A DNA stretch of 34,126 bases from positions 1 through 34,126 of the forward strand of contig CAMWYM010000021.1 in NCBI GenBank assembly GCA_947178475.1, in the 5' to 3' direction. Source of the stretch: an uncultured Clostridium sp. Lineage in GTDB: Bacteria > Bacillota > Clostridia > Lachnospirales > Lachnospiraceae. This document shows, piece by piece, positions 24,624 through 32,921 of this stretch (within the stretch, counting starts at the first letter, position 1; every line of letters starts with the position of its first letter). Below the pieces are notes generated by a model. That model searched no databases, had not been told where the DNA came from, and saw only the letters and a list, made by a program, of their open reading frames with translations. A program made the position numbers and the translations under genes.

Positions 24624-26569
24624 TGGAAGAAAACAGTAAATCAAGTGTATCCAATCAGGCAAAGCCGGTAAAGGGACCCGGGGGAAGAGTGCCAAGAGGG
24701 CAGAAGCCTGCTGTGGAAAATCCGGGAAAAGTATTGGGCCGGCTTGCCGGATATGTGATGAAATACTATAAAATTCATATTGTTACTGTAGTGATTTGCA
24801 TTTTTCTGAGTGTGCTTTGTAATGCTCAGGGAACTATGTTTATGCAGACGTTGATTGATGGATATATCACTCCCCTTTTAGGCAGTAAAAATCCAGATTT
24901 TTCAGGACTTGCCGGAGCGATTGGAAGGGTTGCAGGCTTTTATGTACTGGGTGTTTTTGCCTCATGGCTTTACAACCGGCTGATGGTAAATGTTACTCAG
25001 GGGACTCTGCGGAATCTGCGCAATGAGATGTTTGTCCATATGGAGGGACTTCCAATTAAATATTTTGATACGCATGCCCATGGGGATATCATGTCTGTCT
25101 ATACTAATGACATTGACACATTAAGACAGGTTATTTCCCAGAGTATGCCTCAGCTCTTAAACAGCGGGATCACTATCGTGACAGTGCTTGTGTGTATGAT
25201 TAAGCTGAGTATTCCTCTTACCGGGGTGACATTGGTAATGGTGTCCATTATGCTGACTGTTACGAAAAAGGTTGCCGGCAAATCAGGGAAATATTTTATG
25301 CAGCAGCAAAAGGATATCGGTGGAGTCAATGGTTATATTGAGGAAATGATGTCCGGCCAAAAGGTGGTAAAGGTTTTCTGTCATGAGGAAAAGAGTGTGG
25401 AGGAGTTCAACGAATTGAACGACAGGCTTTTTGAAAGTGCTTATCAGGCGAATAAATTTGCCAATATGCTGGGACCGGTGAATGCACAGTTAGGAAATAT
25501 GAGCTATGTTGTCTGTACAATTGTGGGAGGTATTCTTGCACTGAACGGTATCGGTAACCTGACACTTGGAACGTTAGCCAGCTTTTTAAGCTTTAATAAG
25601 AGCTTTAATATGCCGATTAACCAGATTAGTATGCAGTTAAATGCTATTGTGATGGCACTTGCCGGAGCAGACAGGGTATTCCGCCTGCTGGATGAGAAGC
25701 CAGAGGTAGATGACGGCTATGTAAAGCTGGTTGTGGCAGAGGAGCGCAACGGGGAGTTGGTGGAAAGTGATAAAAAATATACCGGAAAATGGGCATGGAA
25801 GCATGAGCATCAGGCAGACGGAAGTGTTACCTATGAACCTCTTCAGGGTGATGTTGTATTTGATGGGGTAGATTTTGGATATGATGACAGCAAAATGGTA
25901 CTTCACGATGTCAAGCTCTATGCAAAGCAGGGACAAAAAATTGCATTTGTGGGTTCCACCGGTGCAGGAAAAACAACAATCACCAACCTGATAAACCGGT
26001 TTTATGATATTCAGGATGGGAAAATCCGTTATGACGGAATTAATGTGAATAAGATTAAGAAGGCGGATCTGCGGCATTCCCTTGGAATTGTATTACAGGA
26101 TACCCATTTATTTACCAATACTGTGAGAGAAAATATCCGATATGGAAATCTGGACGCAACAGATGAAGAGGTGGTGGCTGCTGCAAAGCTTGCCAATGCC
26201 CATAGCTTTATCAAGCATTTGCCCCAGGGCTATGATACGGTGCTTACAGGTGACGGTGCAAATTTAAGCCAGGGGCAGAGACAGCTGCTTGCCATTGCCA
26301 GGGCGGCAATCGCTAATCCTCCTGCATTGATTTTGGATGAGGCAACCTCTTCTATTGATACTCGTACGGAACGTCTCGTGCAGGATGGTATGGATAAACT
26401 GATGGAGGGCAGAACTACCTTTGTGATTGCACATAGATTGTCTACGGTAAGAAATAGTGATTGTATCATTGTGCTAGAGCATGGACGGATTATTGAAAAG
26501 GGAACCCATGACGAGCTGATTGAGCAAAAAGGGAAATATTATCAGCTATATACGGGAAAGACTGCATAG
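24623..26569 (+). CDS. ABC exporter half-transporter, canonical catalytic subunit
   Basis: 648 residues with a Gly/Pro/Lys-rich N-terminal tail, six-helix membrane domain (about 45-355) and ATPase domain (about 415-640). Walker A is GSTGAGKTT and Walker B LILDEATSSID has the catalytic E573, but the signature reads LSQGQ instead of LSGGQ. Paired with the previous subunit, this gives one good ATP site (this Walker A/B with the partner's VSGGQ) and one degenerate site. A linker of about 40 residues with WAWKHEHQADG precedes the ATPase domain. AGGAGG and the one-base overlap indicate coupled translation. Confidence 0.93.
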   Translation: MEENSKSSVSNQAKPVKGPGGRVPRGQKPAVENPGKVLGRLAGYVMKYYKIHIVTVVICIFLSVLCNAQGTMFMQTLIDGYITPLLGSKNPDFSGLAGAIGRVAGFYVLGVFASWLYNRLMVNVTQGTLRNLRNEMFVHMEGLPIKYFDTHAHGDIMSVYTNDIDTLRQVISQSMPQLLNSGITIVTVLVCMIKLSIPLTGVTLVMVSIMLTVTKKVAGKSGKYFMQQQKDIGGVNGYIEEMMSGQKVVKVFCHEEKSVEEFNELNDRLFESAYQANKFANMLGPVNAQLGNMSYVVCTIVGGILALNGIGNLTLGTLASFLSFNKSFNMPINQISMQLNAIVMALAGADRVFRLLDEKPEVDDGYVKLVVAEERNGELVESDKKYTGKWAWKHEHQADGSVTYEPLQGDVVFDGVDFGYDDSKMVLHDVKLYAKQGQKIAFVGSTGAGKTTITNLINRFYDIQDGKIRYDGINVNKIKKADLRHSLGIVLQDTHLFTNTVRENIRYGNLDATDEEVVAAAKLANAHSFIKHLPQGYDTVLTGDGANLSQGQRQLLAIARAAIANPPALILDEATSSIDTRTERLVQDGMDKLMEGRTTFVIAHRLSTVRNSDCIIVLEHGRIIEKGTHDELIEQKGKYYQLYTGKTA

Positions 26570-26661
26570 ACGGATAGATATATGACAGCAGAAGATAATT
26601 TATTTGGACAAATTTTTCCAGTATAGATAATGAAATCCTTTTATAATTTCACTTTACATTT

Positions 26662-26708
26662 AAGCCCGCAGCACCTATAATAATGAATAGTGTGCTGTGG
26701 GCTTTTTT
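26662..26708 (+). terminator. Rho-independent terminator after the ABC exporter operon
   Basis: A 13-base arm (26662-26674) pairs with 26692-26704, with one G-U pair, and a run of six T follows at 26703-26708. It ends the marR-ABC transcript before the por operon. Confidence 0.9.
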
Positions 26709-26783
26709 AAAAGTGTATGGCAGGATTTACTTAATGCAAAGACACACATATCGAGTAAAAAATAAAAGCAAGGAGTGTTAAAG

Positions 26784-27356
26784 GTGAAAAACACAGTAGA
26801 AATCAGATGGCATGGTCGTGGCGGCCAGGGTGCCAAGTCAGCTGCGCTGATGTTAGCGGATGCAGCATTTATGACAGGAAAACATGTGCAGGGATTTCCG
26901 GAATATGGTCCGGAGAGAATGGGGGCGCCGATTACAGCGTATAACCGGATCAGTGATGACCCAATCCGTGTACATTCCAATATCTATGACCCGGATTATG
27001 TTGTGGTAGTGGATGAAACACTGCTAGAGAGCGTGGACGTGACTGCCGGATTAAATCCGGATGGAGCTATTATTATTAATACCACGAAAAGTGTGGATGA
27101 GGTAAGACCGCATCTAAATGGATATAGTGGCGGTGTACACACATTAGATGCAAGAGAAATTTCGGAAAAATGTCTGGGAAAATATTTTCCTAATTCACCT
27201 ATGCTTGCAGCGATTGTAGCAATCAGCGGTGTTATGAGTAAGGAAGATTTTTTCCGGGAGATGGAAGGTTCTTACCGGCACAAATTTGCAAAGAAGCCGG
27301 AAGTGGTTGAAGGTAACCTGAAGGCATTACATATGGCTTATGAGGAGGTGAAGTAG
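26784..27356 (+). CDS. porG: Pyruvate:ferredoxin oxidoreductase gamma subunit
   Basis: 190-residue gamma subunit of a four-subunit 2-oxoacid:ferredoxin oxidoreductase, opening with IRWHGRGGQGAKSAALMLA and continuing with GFPEYGPERMGAPI. The GTG at 26784 has AAGGAG (26770-26775) eight bases upstream. Another GTG at 26775 overlaps that site. It is the first gene of porGDAB. The stop TAG is directly followed by the porD ATG. The enzyme converts pyruvate and CoA to acetyl-CoA, CO2 and reduced ferredoxin. Another 2-oxoacid as substrate cannot be excluded. No clear promoter was found after the terminator upstream. Confidence 0.93.
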   Translation: MKNTVEIRWHGRGGQGAKSAALMLADAAFMTGKHVQGFPEYGPERMGAPITAYNRISDDPIRVHSNIYDPDYVVVVDETLLESVDVTAGLNPDGAIIINTTKSVDEVRPHLNGYSGGVHTLDAREISEKCLGKYFPNSPMLAAIVAISGVMSKEDFFREMEGSYRHKFAKKPEVVEGNLKALHMAYEEVK

Positions 27357-27662
27357 ATGGCGGCAACAGATATTACCAAGATAACGGAAAAGAGTGGATG
27401 GAAAGATATTACAGAGGGAAACCAGATTTATGCTGCCGGTACTTCCAAATTGTTTAATACGGGAGAATGGAGGACGCAGACACCGGTTTTCCACAGTGAT
27501 AAATGCAAGCAGTGCTTACTGTGTGTGCCGGTATGCCCGGACAGCTCCATTCCAGTCTGTGACAGCAAGAGAGAAGATTTTGATTATGACCATTGCAAGG
27601 GATGCGGTATTTGTGCGAAGGTGTGTCCTTTTGATGCGATTTCTATGAAAGAGGGTCAGTAA
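27357..27662 (+). CDS. porD: Pyruvate:ferredoxin oxidoreductase delta subunit (2x[4Fe-4S])
   Basis: 101-residue ferredoxin-like subunit with two clusters: CKQCLLCVPVCP and CKGCGICAKVCP, each CxxCxxCxxxC followed by Pro. They carry electrons from the TPP site to external ferredoxin. It is full length for the PorD family and lies immediately between porG and porA. A short segment (about 1-45) precedes the clusters, including GEWRTQTPVF, typical of the subunit. Confidence 0.95.
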   Translation: MAATDITKITEKSGWKDITEGNQIYAAGTSKLFNTGEWRTQTPVFHSDKCKQCLLCVPVCPDSSIPVCDSKREDFDYDHCKGCGICAKVCPFDAISMKEGQ

Positions 27663-27680
27663 GAAGGAGGAAGATTTAAG

Positions 27681-28862
27681 ATGGCAATTCGAGAACGTTT
27701 ATCAGGAAATGAAGCCATTTCCTATGCGATAAAGCAGGTAAATCCAGATGTTATGCCTGCATTTCCAATTACACCGTCCACTGAAATTCCGCAGTATGTG
27801 GCGAATTATATTGCAAATGGTGAGATGGATACAGATTTTATTCCGGTGGAGAGTGAGCACAGCTCCATGAGTGCGACGATTGGTGCTTCGGCAGCGGGAG
27901 CAAGGGCATTGACTGCCACGTCTTCCTGTGGACTTGCCCTGATGTGGGAGGAGCTTTATGTGGCGGCATCAAACCGTTTGCCACTGGCACTTTGTCTGGT
28001 AAACAGGGCTTTATCCGGTCCGATTAACATTAACTGTGACCATTCGGATTCCATGGGTGCAAGGGATACCGGATTTATTCAGATTTATGCAGAGAATAAT
28101 CAGGAGGTATATGATAATTTTATTCAGGCTTACCGCATTTCCGAGCATAAAGAGGTAAGACTGCCGATTATGATCTGTCAGGATGGTTTTATTACCAGCC
28201 ATGCAGTGGAGAATATTGAGTTATTAGAGGATGATAAGGTAAAGGGCTTTGTCGGTGAATATGAGCCGGAGAATTTCCTGCTAAATGCCGACCAGCCGAT
28301 GGCTTTAGGACCATATGCCGTTTCCAATTATTATATGGAGACAAAGATGGCACAAAATACTGCGATGCAGAATGCCAAAAAGGTAATTTTGGAGGTTGGA
28401 AAAGAATTTGGCCAAATGTCAGGAAGAAGCTATGGTTTCTTTGAGGAGTACCGCCTTGAGGATGCGGATTATGCTTTGGTGATAATTGGTTCTGCAGCAG
28501 GAACGACAAAGGATGCAGTAGATGCATTAAGAGAGCAGGGAATCAAGGCAGGCTTGTTAAAACTCAGGGTATTCCGTCCGTTCCCGGATGAGGAGATTGC
28601 AGAGGCTCTTAAAAATTGTAAGGTTGTTGCCATTATGGATAGAAGCGAGGGCTTCCGTGGCAAGGGAGGTCCATTAGGTGCAGAGATTAAGGCAGCTTTA
28701 TATGATTATGCGAAAGAGGTAAAAGCATTTAACTTTATCTACGGTTTAGGTGGAAGAGACTTTACGGTGGAAGAGGCACAATGTATCTACAGGGATTTAG
28801 AGGCATACGATAAGGACGGTAAAGAAGTTGAAGAATACCGGTATGTAGGACTTAGAGGATAA
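27681..28862 (+). CDS. porA: Pyruvate:ferredoxin oxidoreductase alpha subunit
   Basis: 393-residue alpha subunit. The pyrimidine-binding (PYR) domain begins with GNEAISYAIKQVNPDVMPAFPITPSTEIP, written here in parts: a GNEA start, then AFPITPSTEI, then VESEHSSMSATIGASAAGAR with the conserved Glu. The C-terminal transketolase-like domain includes GLLKLRVFRPFPDEEI and DRSEGFRGKGGPLGAEI. GGAGG precedes the ATG and the gene lies 18 bases after porD. It forms the active site together with PorB. Confidence 0.95.
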   Translation: MAIRERLSGNEAISYAIKQVNPDVMPAFPITPSTEIPQYVANYIANGEMDTDFIPVESEHSSMSATIGASAAGARALTATSSCGLALMWEELYVAASNRLPLALCLVNRALSGPININCDHSDSMGARDTGFIQIYAENNQEVYDNFIQAYRISEHKEVRLPIMICQDGFITSHAVENIELLEDDKVKGFVGEYEPENFLLNADQPMALGPYAVSNYYMETKMAQNTAMQNAKKVILEVGKEFGQMSGRSYGFFEEYRLEDADYALVIIGSAAGTTKDAVDALREQGIKAGLLKLRVFRPFPDEEIAEALKNCKVVAIMDRSEGFRGKGGPLGAEIKAALYDYAKEVKAFNFIYGLGGRDFTVEEAQCIYRDLEAYDKDGKEVEEYRYVGLRG

Positions 28863-28877
28863 GGAGGCAAATGAAAA

Positions 28878-29813
28878 ATGAGTTATAATTTTAAAGAAGA
28901 AATGAATAAACCAGAACGTTTGGCTCCTGGTCACAGAATGTGTGCCGGATGCGGTGGAACAATCGCTGTTCGTGCTGTACTTCGTGCCCTCCACGAAGGT
29001 GATAAGGCGGTTGTCGGTAATGCGACAGGTTGTCTGGAGGTATCCACATTTATGTATCCGTATACCTCCTACGAGGACAGCTATATCCATAACGCATTTG
29101 AAAATGCAGGGGCAACTATGGGTGGTGTGGAGACCGCTTACAATGTGTTAAAGCGAAAGGGAAAAATAAAAGATGATTACAAATTTATTACCTTTGGCGG
29201 AGATGGTGGAACCTATGATATCGGATTTCAATCTTTATCCGGTGCCATGGAGAGGAATCATGATTTTGTCTATGTGTGCTATGATAATGGTGCTTATATG
29301 AATACAGGTATTCAGCGTTCTTCTGCAACCCCGATGTATGCAGATACAACTACAACACCGGTGGGAAGCCAGTCTAATGGTAAAATGCAGAACCGTAAGG
29401 ATCTGGCATCCATTATTGCTGCCCATGATGTTCCTTATGTAGGGCAGTCAACGCTGCTGGGTAATTTCAAGGATTTACACACCAAGGCAGAGAAGGCAAT
29501 CTACACAGAGGGTGCCTGCTTCTTGAATGTGATGGCGCCATGCCCCAGAGGCTGGAGATATCCCACAGAGGATATTATGGAAATTTGTAAGCTGGGAGTA
29601 GAGACCTGCTACTGGCCGTTATTTGAAGTGGACCATGGCAAGTGGATTCTCAATTATGAGCCAAAGAAAAAGCTTCCGATTGAGGATTTCCTAAGACCAC
29701 AGGGCAGATTTAAGCATCTGTTTAAGAAGGGAAATGAAGACCTGCTTGTTCAGTTCCAGAAGGAAGTGGACAGAAGATGGGAGGAGCTTCAGTTCAAATG
29801 CTCAAGGTATTAA
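28878..29813 (+). CDS. porB: Pyruvate:ferredoxin oxidoreductase beta subunit (TPP binding)
   Basis: 311-residue beta subunit carrying TPP and a [4Fe-4S] cluster. The TPP motif is GDGGTYDIGFQSLSGAMERN, followed by YDNGAYMNTGIQRS. Cluster cysteines include MCAGCGG near residue 23, a later cysteine in NATGCLE and one in MAPCPRGW. The order porG-D-A-B is that of the heterotetrameric POR, distinct from the single-chain clostridial enzyme. An AGGAGG site precedes the ATG. Confidence 0.95.
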   Translation: MSYNFKEEMNKPERLAPGHRMCAGCGGTIAVRAVLRALHEGDKAVVGNATGCLEVSTFMYPYTSYEDSYIHNAFENAGATMGGVETAYNVLKRKGKIKDDYKFITFGGDGGTYDIGFQSLSGAMERNHDFVYVCYDNGAYMNTGIQRSSATPMYADTTTTPVGSQSNGKMQNRKDLASIIAAHDVPYVGQSTLLGNFKDLHTKAEKAIYTEGACFLNVMAPCPRGWRYPTEDIMEICKLGVETCYWPLFEVDHGKWILNYEPKKKLPIEDFLRPQGRFKHLFKKGNEDLLVQFQKEVDRRWEELQFKCSRY

Positions 29814-29840
29814 AGAATCATAATCGAAGAGGATAATAAT

Positions 29841-30533
29841 ATGGGGTTGTTTGATAAGCTGAAAGAAAAAATGGGCAAAAAAGCGGCAATGGATGATATG
29901 TATTTGTATTCCGAAAAAGAATTGAATGAGTATGACGCTTTTATACAGGAGAATTTCGGTTCCTTTGACGAGGTTTTTCATGAGATTGTCTCACCGGATA
30001 TTCATCTGGATATTATTATTGTGCCCCCAACAGAGGAGGATAACTATTATAAGCTGATTACCATGGGGATGGGTGCATATTCCATGAATGTACCGGAGGA
30101 TTTGCGGGAAGAGGAATTGGAGCATGCAGAGCTTATACTATATCTGCCAAAGTACTGGAATATCAAATCACCGGAGGAGAAGGATTATTGGCCTATCCGC
30201 TATTTAAAGATATTGGCAAGACTGCCAATTGAATGTGATACATGGCTGGGCTATGGACATACGGTTCACGGCAATGAGGAGATGGAGCCCTTTGCTGAGA
30301 ATACAGGCTTTAACAGCCTGCTTCTGTTAAACGGCTGCAATTTATTGTATGAGAATCTGAATCTGCGGTTAAGCTCCGGGAAAAAGATTAATTTCTATCA
30401 GTTATTCCCGTTATATCAGGAGGAGCTGGATTATAAGCTGGAAAACTCATTAGATGAATTGCTGGATTTATTCAGTGACGAGGATATGTTGCCTGTCCTG
30501 AATATTAAAAGAAAAAATTATTGTGCATCTTAA
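29841..30533 (+). CDS. Suppressor-of-fused (SUFU) domain protein
   Basis: 230 residues. After a Lys-rich start (MGLFDKLKEKMGKK), the rest resembles a bacterial SUFU domain: HLDIIIVPPTEEDNYYKLIT with GMGAYSMNVPE, HAELILYLPKYWN and YWPIRYLKILARLP. The first block is the family's best-known signature. Bacterial SUFU proteins have no settled function, and some are linked to contact-dependent toxin immunity. It is only 27 bases after porB and before a terminator, so it is probably transcribed with the POR genes. No toxin gene is next to it. Confidence 0.82.
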   Translation: MGLFDKLKEKMGKKAAMDDMYLYSEKELNEYDAFIQENFGSFDEVFHEIVSPDIHLDIIIVPPTEEDNYYKLITMGMGAYSMNVPEDLREEELEHAELILYLPKYWNIKSPEEKDYWPIRYLKILARLPIECDTWLGYGHTVHGNEEMEPFAENTGFNSLLLLNGCNLLYENLNLRLSSGKKINFYQLFPLYQEELDYKLENSLDELLDLFSDEDMLPVLNIKRKNYCAS

Positions 30534-30561
30534 GATATGTATACAGGTGAGCTGTTATTTT

Positions 30562-30603
30562 ACTGCGGTCAGAGAATAAAAGATTTCTGACCGCAGTTTT
30601 TTT
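30562..30603 (+). terminator. Rho-independent terminator after the por-SUFU operon
   Basis: ACTGCGGTCAG (30562-30572) pairs perfectly with CTGACCGCAGT (30587-30597), and seven T follow from 30597. It faces the leftward CotF gene, whose stop is at 30631. Confidence 0.93.
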
Positions 30604-30630
30604 ATCGGAGGTAATTAACTTATCTAAAAC

Positions 30631-30897
30631 TTAAAGTGGCTTATAAGAGCATAAATATTTCTGCTTTGTCTCATCAATCTTGCGCTGCTCAGCATCCGGT
30701 GTCGGGTAAAAGCCTCTTTCATGCATGGAGCAGAATACATCCTGCTGCATAGAGTGTTCGTCTGCTAAAATATCCAGCATGGTGGAGCGAAGTCCTTCAT
30801 GCACACATTCATTTGAAAAAGTATTGAATAAATTTGTGGCAGCTTTTTGAGCAGCCAAAGCATCACCTAAGATTTCTTTTTCCTGATATAATTCCAT
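30631..30897 (-). CDS. CotF-type spore coat / ferritin-like small protein
   Basis: 88-residue protein of the coat F family. EKEILGDALAAQKAATNLFN is the typical start of the helical domain, and EHSMQQDVFCSMHERGFYP is its typical end. The helices resemble a ferritin-like bundle half. In endospore formers the family includes coat and germination-associated proteins, while many gut Clostridia carry several copies of uncertain use. Its ribosome site AGGAGG overlaps the stop codon of the upstream 61-residue gene, so the two are one operon. Confidence 0.85.
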   Translation of the reverse strand: MELYQEKEILGDALAAQKAATNLFNTFSNECVHEGLRSTMLDILADEHSMQQDVFCSMHERGFYPTPDAEQRKIDETKQKYLCSYKPL

Positions 30898-30906
30898 GAC
30901 AGCCTC

Positions 30907-31092
30907 CTAACTTAAATGGTCATAAAGTTTATTGAAATGTGATTGGTGTCTTTGGGAGATTTCTTCCATCTCGCTTCTTACATTAAGATCGGTAGCGTGG
31001 GTTGCTAACATCTGGAATTTTTTTACCAGCAATTCCTCTTCAGATAATAAATCATGCAGTGCTGATAATTCTTTTTCTGATAATTGACTCAT
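30907..31092 (-). CDS. Small helical partner of the CotF-type protein
   Basis: 61 residues, almost wholly helical: LSEKELSALHDLLSEEELLV, then KKFQMLATHATD and HQSHFNKLYDHL. Proteins of this form commonly precede CotF-type genes in Clostridia. It starts after AAAGGAGA on the minus strand and ends nine bases before the CotF start. A sporulation-specific promoter was not identified with confidence in the upstream A+T-rich sequence. Confidence 0.8.
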   Translation of the reverse strand: MSQLSEKELSALHDLLSEEELLVKKFQMLATHATDLNVRSEMEEISQRHQSHFNKLYDHLS

Positions 31093-31380
31093 TCTGATTC
31101 TCCTTTTCTTTTTATATTAGGCACTTGCAAAACATTTGATAACAGTGGTGCTTTCCCGAGATATAACCTTCCAAAAGACGGATGATATCCGGAGCAGTTT
31201 GTCGATTGTTTTACAATCACCTTTGTGATATGTGGTAGTATGGACTGAAAACAGGAAAAATATACATGTGCTGTTTTTATTTTAATCAGAGCAGGAATAG
31301 TCTGTTTGTGCCGTTTGGTTTAGAAACTCTTTTGTTTTGCCGATATTTAATATATAATGAGTACAAGATGATAGTGTTGT
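31093..31380. other. Non-coding region left of the foldback element
   Basis: 288 bases with no credible gene on either strand. It must hold the promoter of the leftward CotF-type pair. A candidate rightward -10 element TATAAT lies at 31353-31358, with only a weak -35 (TTTGTT, 31331-31336). If real, it would transcribe through the foldback element into the 355-residue gene. Confidence 0.4.
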
Positions 31381-31591
31381 TAGGTCATTGCGAAACTGCA
31401 TGTTTACAACTGGTCGTTGTATAAAATCAACAATTCACAACAAGGCACGCTTGCGCTGCTTGTCGCTCGTAACGGTACCTAAGGCTGCAAAACACGCAGC
31501 CTAAGTACCGACGGCTCCAAAGCACCTTGTCTGCGAAATTGTTGATTTTGCACAACTAGATTTTGGAAATAGGGAGTTTCGCAATCACCTA
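31381..31591. repeat. 211-bp foldback element flanked by TA (MITE-like)
   Basis: TA plus GGTCATTGCGAAACT (31383-31397) at the left end is matched by AGTTTCGCAATCACC (31575-31589) plus TA at the right end: 15-base terminal inverted repeats with one mismatch. Inside, AAAATCAACAATT (31423-31435) pairs with AATTGTTGATTTT (31537-31549), and an apical stem pairs 31474-31488 with 31496-31509. No gene is present. Terminal repeats, internal foldback and TA flanks fit a miniature inverted-repeat element mobilised by an IS630/Tc1-type transposase, but a structured RNA is also possible. Confidence 0.6.
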
Positions 31592-31667
31592 GATAATCTT
31601 GTTAAAAAGAGGATTAGAAATCTAGATGCAGGCAGGGATGCGGGATATATAGTCAAGGAGGAATAGT

Positions 31668-32735
31668 ATGAGCAGAATTACAGGAGTACAGGGAAACAGA
31701 CAAGGCATGTTTACGGTCAATGCCAATCAGACACAGAGGCATGATGCAGACAGTATGGCAGGAGAAGGTCAGGATAAAAAGGGAACTGCAATTTTTGCCG
31801 GTGACTTGAACATGGGGCAGGACAGTATTTTGGCGAAAAGACAGAAGGCACAGAGAGAGGCCATGAAGATGATTCGGGATGTGTTTGCCGATGATATGAG
31901 GACAGACGCAGAACAAAAGGCGAGAGAGCAGCATATTGAGCAGATGAAGGAGCAGAATGAAAAGGCTAAGTCCAGCCTGAAAGATATAGAGGGTATGCGT
32001 GAGAGCTTGGTGGAACAGTATGAGATTACGGAGGACAGCCAGGAGCAAAAAGATTTAGAGCTGGTGCGCAAAGTGAGATCCTCAAATCCATTTGCAGAGG
32101 ATGAGCTGACTGACGAGGAGAAAAAACGCTATGAGCAGATTATGGAGCGGGGACTTACAGACTATCAGAAGAGCTCTCTTATGCTGGACGAGGCGGAAAA
32201 AGAACTGAATGGATTGATATCAGATAATAAGAGAGATATTGCCATTGAAGAGGATACAATTTGGAATACGGATATGGCCCGGTTAAAGAAGCATCCGATG
32301 AAGGATGCTGCGAGAAATGCAGCTCAGCATTTAGAAGCGGCAAGAAAAGAAATGATATCTGACCTGTATAATGAGTCCAAGGAGCATATCGACGAGAAAA
32401 TCGAGGAAGCCAAGGAAGAGCAGAAAGAGAAAGCAGAGGAGAAGAAGGAGAAAGAACAGGAGGAGGCAGTCAAGGAAGCAAAGGAACTGGAACGGGAGAT
32501 TATGCTTCAAAAAGCTCAGGGAAATGCGCAGGAGCATATAGAGGAGCTGACTGCGAAAGCAAAAGCCCGCAGCCAGACATCATTACAAAATGAGATAAAT
32601 GAGGATATTTTAGATGGTATCAGTGAGGGTGTAGATAAATCGGCAGACATTGATCAGAAGATTAAGGATTTGCTGGATAAGATGAGTCTTTTACAGGAGG
32701 ACTTAAAGGGTGCAGCAGTAGATAATACCTTGTAA
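31668..32735 (+). CDS. Long coiled-coil protein of unknown function
   Basis: 355 residues, no recognised domain. The first 50 or so are polar and probably flexible (MSRITGVQGNRQGMF). The rest is rich in Glu, Lys, Gln and Ala with heptad-like patterning, strongest at about 85-125 and 230-300, where EEQKEKAEEKKEKEQEEAVK occurs. No signal peptide or membrane span is seen. It is monocistronic: the foldback element lies upstream, a terminator directly downstream, and an AAGGAGG site precedes the ATG. A structural or scaffolding role is possible but nothing shows it. Confidence 0.8.
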   Translation: MSRITGVQGNRQGMFTVNANQTQRHDADSMAGEGQDKKGTAIFAGDLNMGQDSILAKRQKAQREAMKMIRDVFADDMRTDAEQKAREQHIEQMKEQNEKAKSSLKDIEGMRESLVEQYEITEDSQEQKDLELVRKVRSSNPFAEDELTDEEKKRYEQIMERGLTDYQKSSLMLDEAEKELNGLISDNKRDIAIEEDTIWNTDMARLKKHPMKDAARNAAQHLEAARKEMISDLYNESKEHIDEKIEEAKEEQKEKAEEKKEKEQEEAVKEAKELEREIMLQKAQGNAQEHIEELTAKAKARSQTSLQNEINEDILDGISEGVDKSADIDQKIKDLLDKMSLLQEDLKGAAVDNTL

Positions 32736-32749
32736 ATCGTATAAAGCTT

Positions 32750-32780
32750 AGACCGTTTGTATTACAGACGGTCTTTTTTT
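32750..32780 (+). terminator. Rho-independent terminator after the coiled-coil gene
   Basis: AGACCGTTTGT (32750-32760) pairs with ACAGACGGTCT (32764-32774) around a three-base loop, with one G-U pair, followed by seven T. Confidence 0.92.
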
Positions 32781-32849
32781 GTTAAATCGAAAATGATAAC
32801 CAATATATCCTTGCCTGAACATAAAAATTCTTTTCAAGTTAACAAACTC

Positions 32850-32878
32850 TTGACAAAATCGAAAAGATAAAGTACACT
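32850..32878 (+). promoter_or_regulatory. Sigma-A-type promoter of the tetR gene
   Basis: TTGACA (32850-32855), a perfect -35, is 17 bases from TACACT (32873-32878). The operator at 32888-32902 covers the expected transcription start region. Confidence 0.8.
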
Positions 32879-32887
32879 GAGAATCAA

Positions 32888-32902
32888 GATAACAGCGTTA
32901 TG
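32888..32902. promoter_or_regulatory. TetR operator 1 (tetR promoter)
   Basis: GATAAC-AGC-GTTATG: inverted repeat with three-base centre, one base different from the two copies before the ABC gene. It lies just after the tetR -10 element, as expected for autorepression. Confidence 0.7.
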
Positions 32903-32921
32903 TTAGAAGGAGGCAGATTGG

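Noticed and set aside
31206-31241. Possible rightward promoter with TAGTAT as -10
   Set aside because: The nearest -35-like hexamer is 20 bases away and weak, and no gene follows closely.
31381-31591. CRISPR repeat or small CRISPR array
   Set aside because: The repeats are inverted and nested rather than direct and evenly spaced, and no cas gene is in the window.
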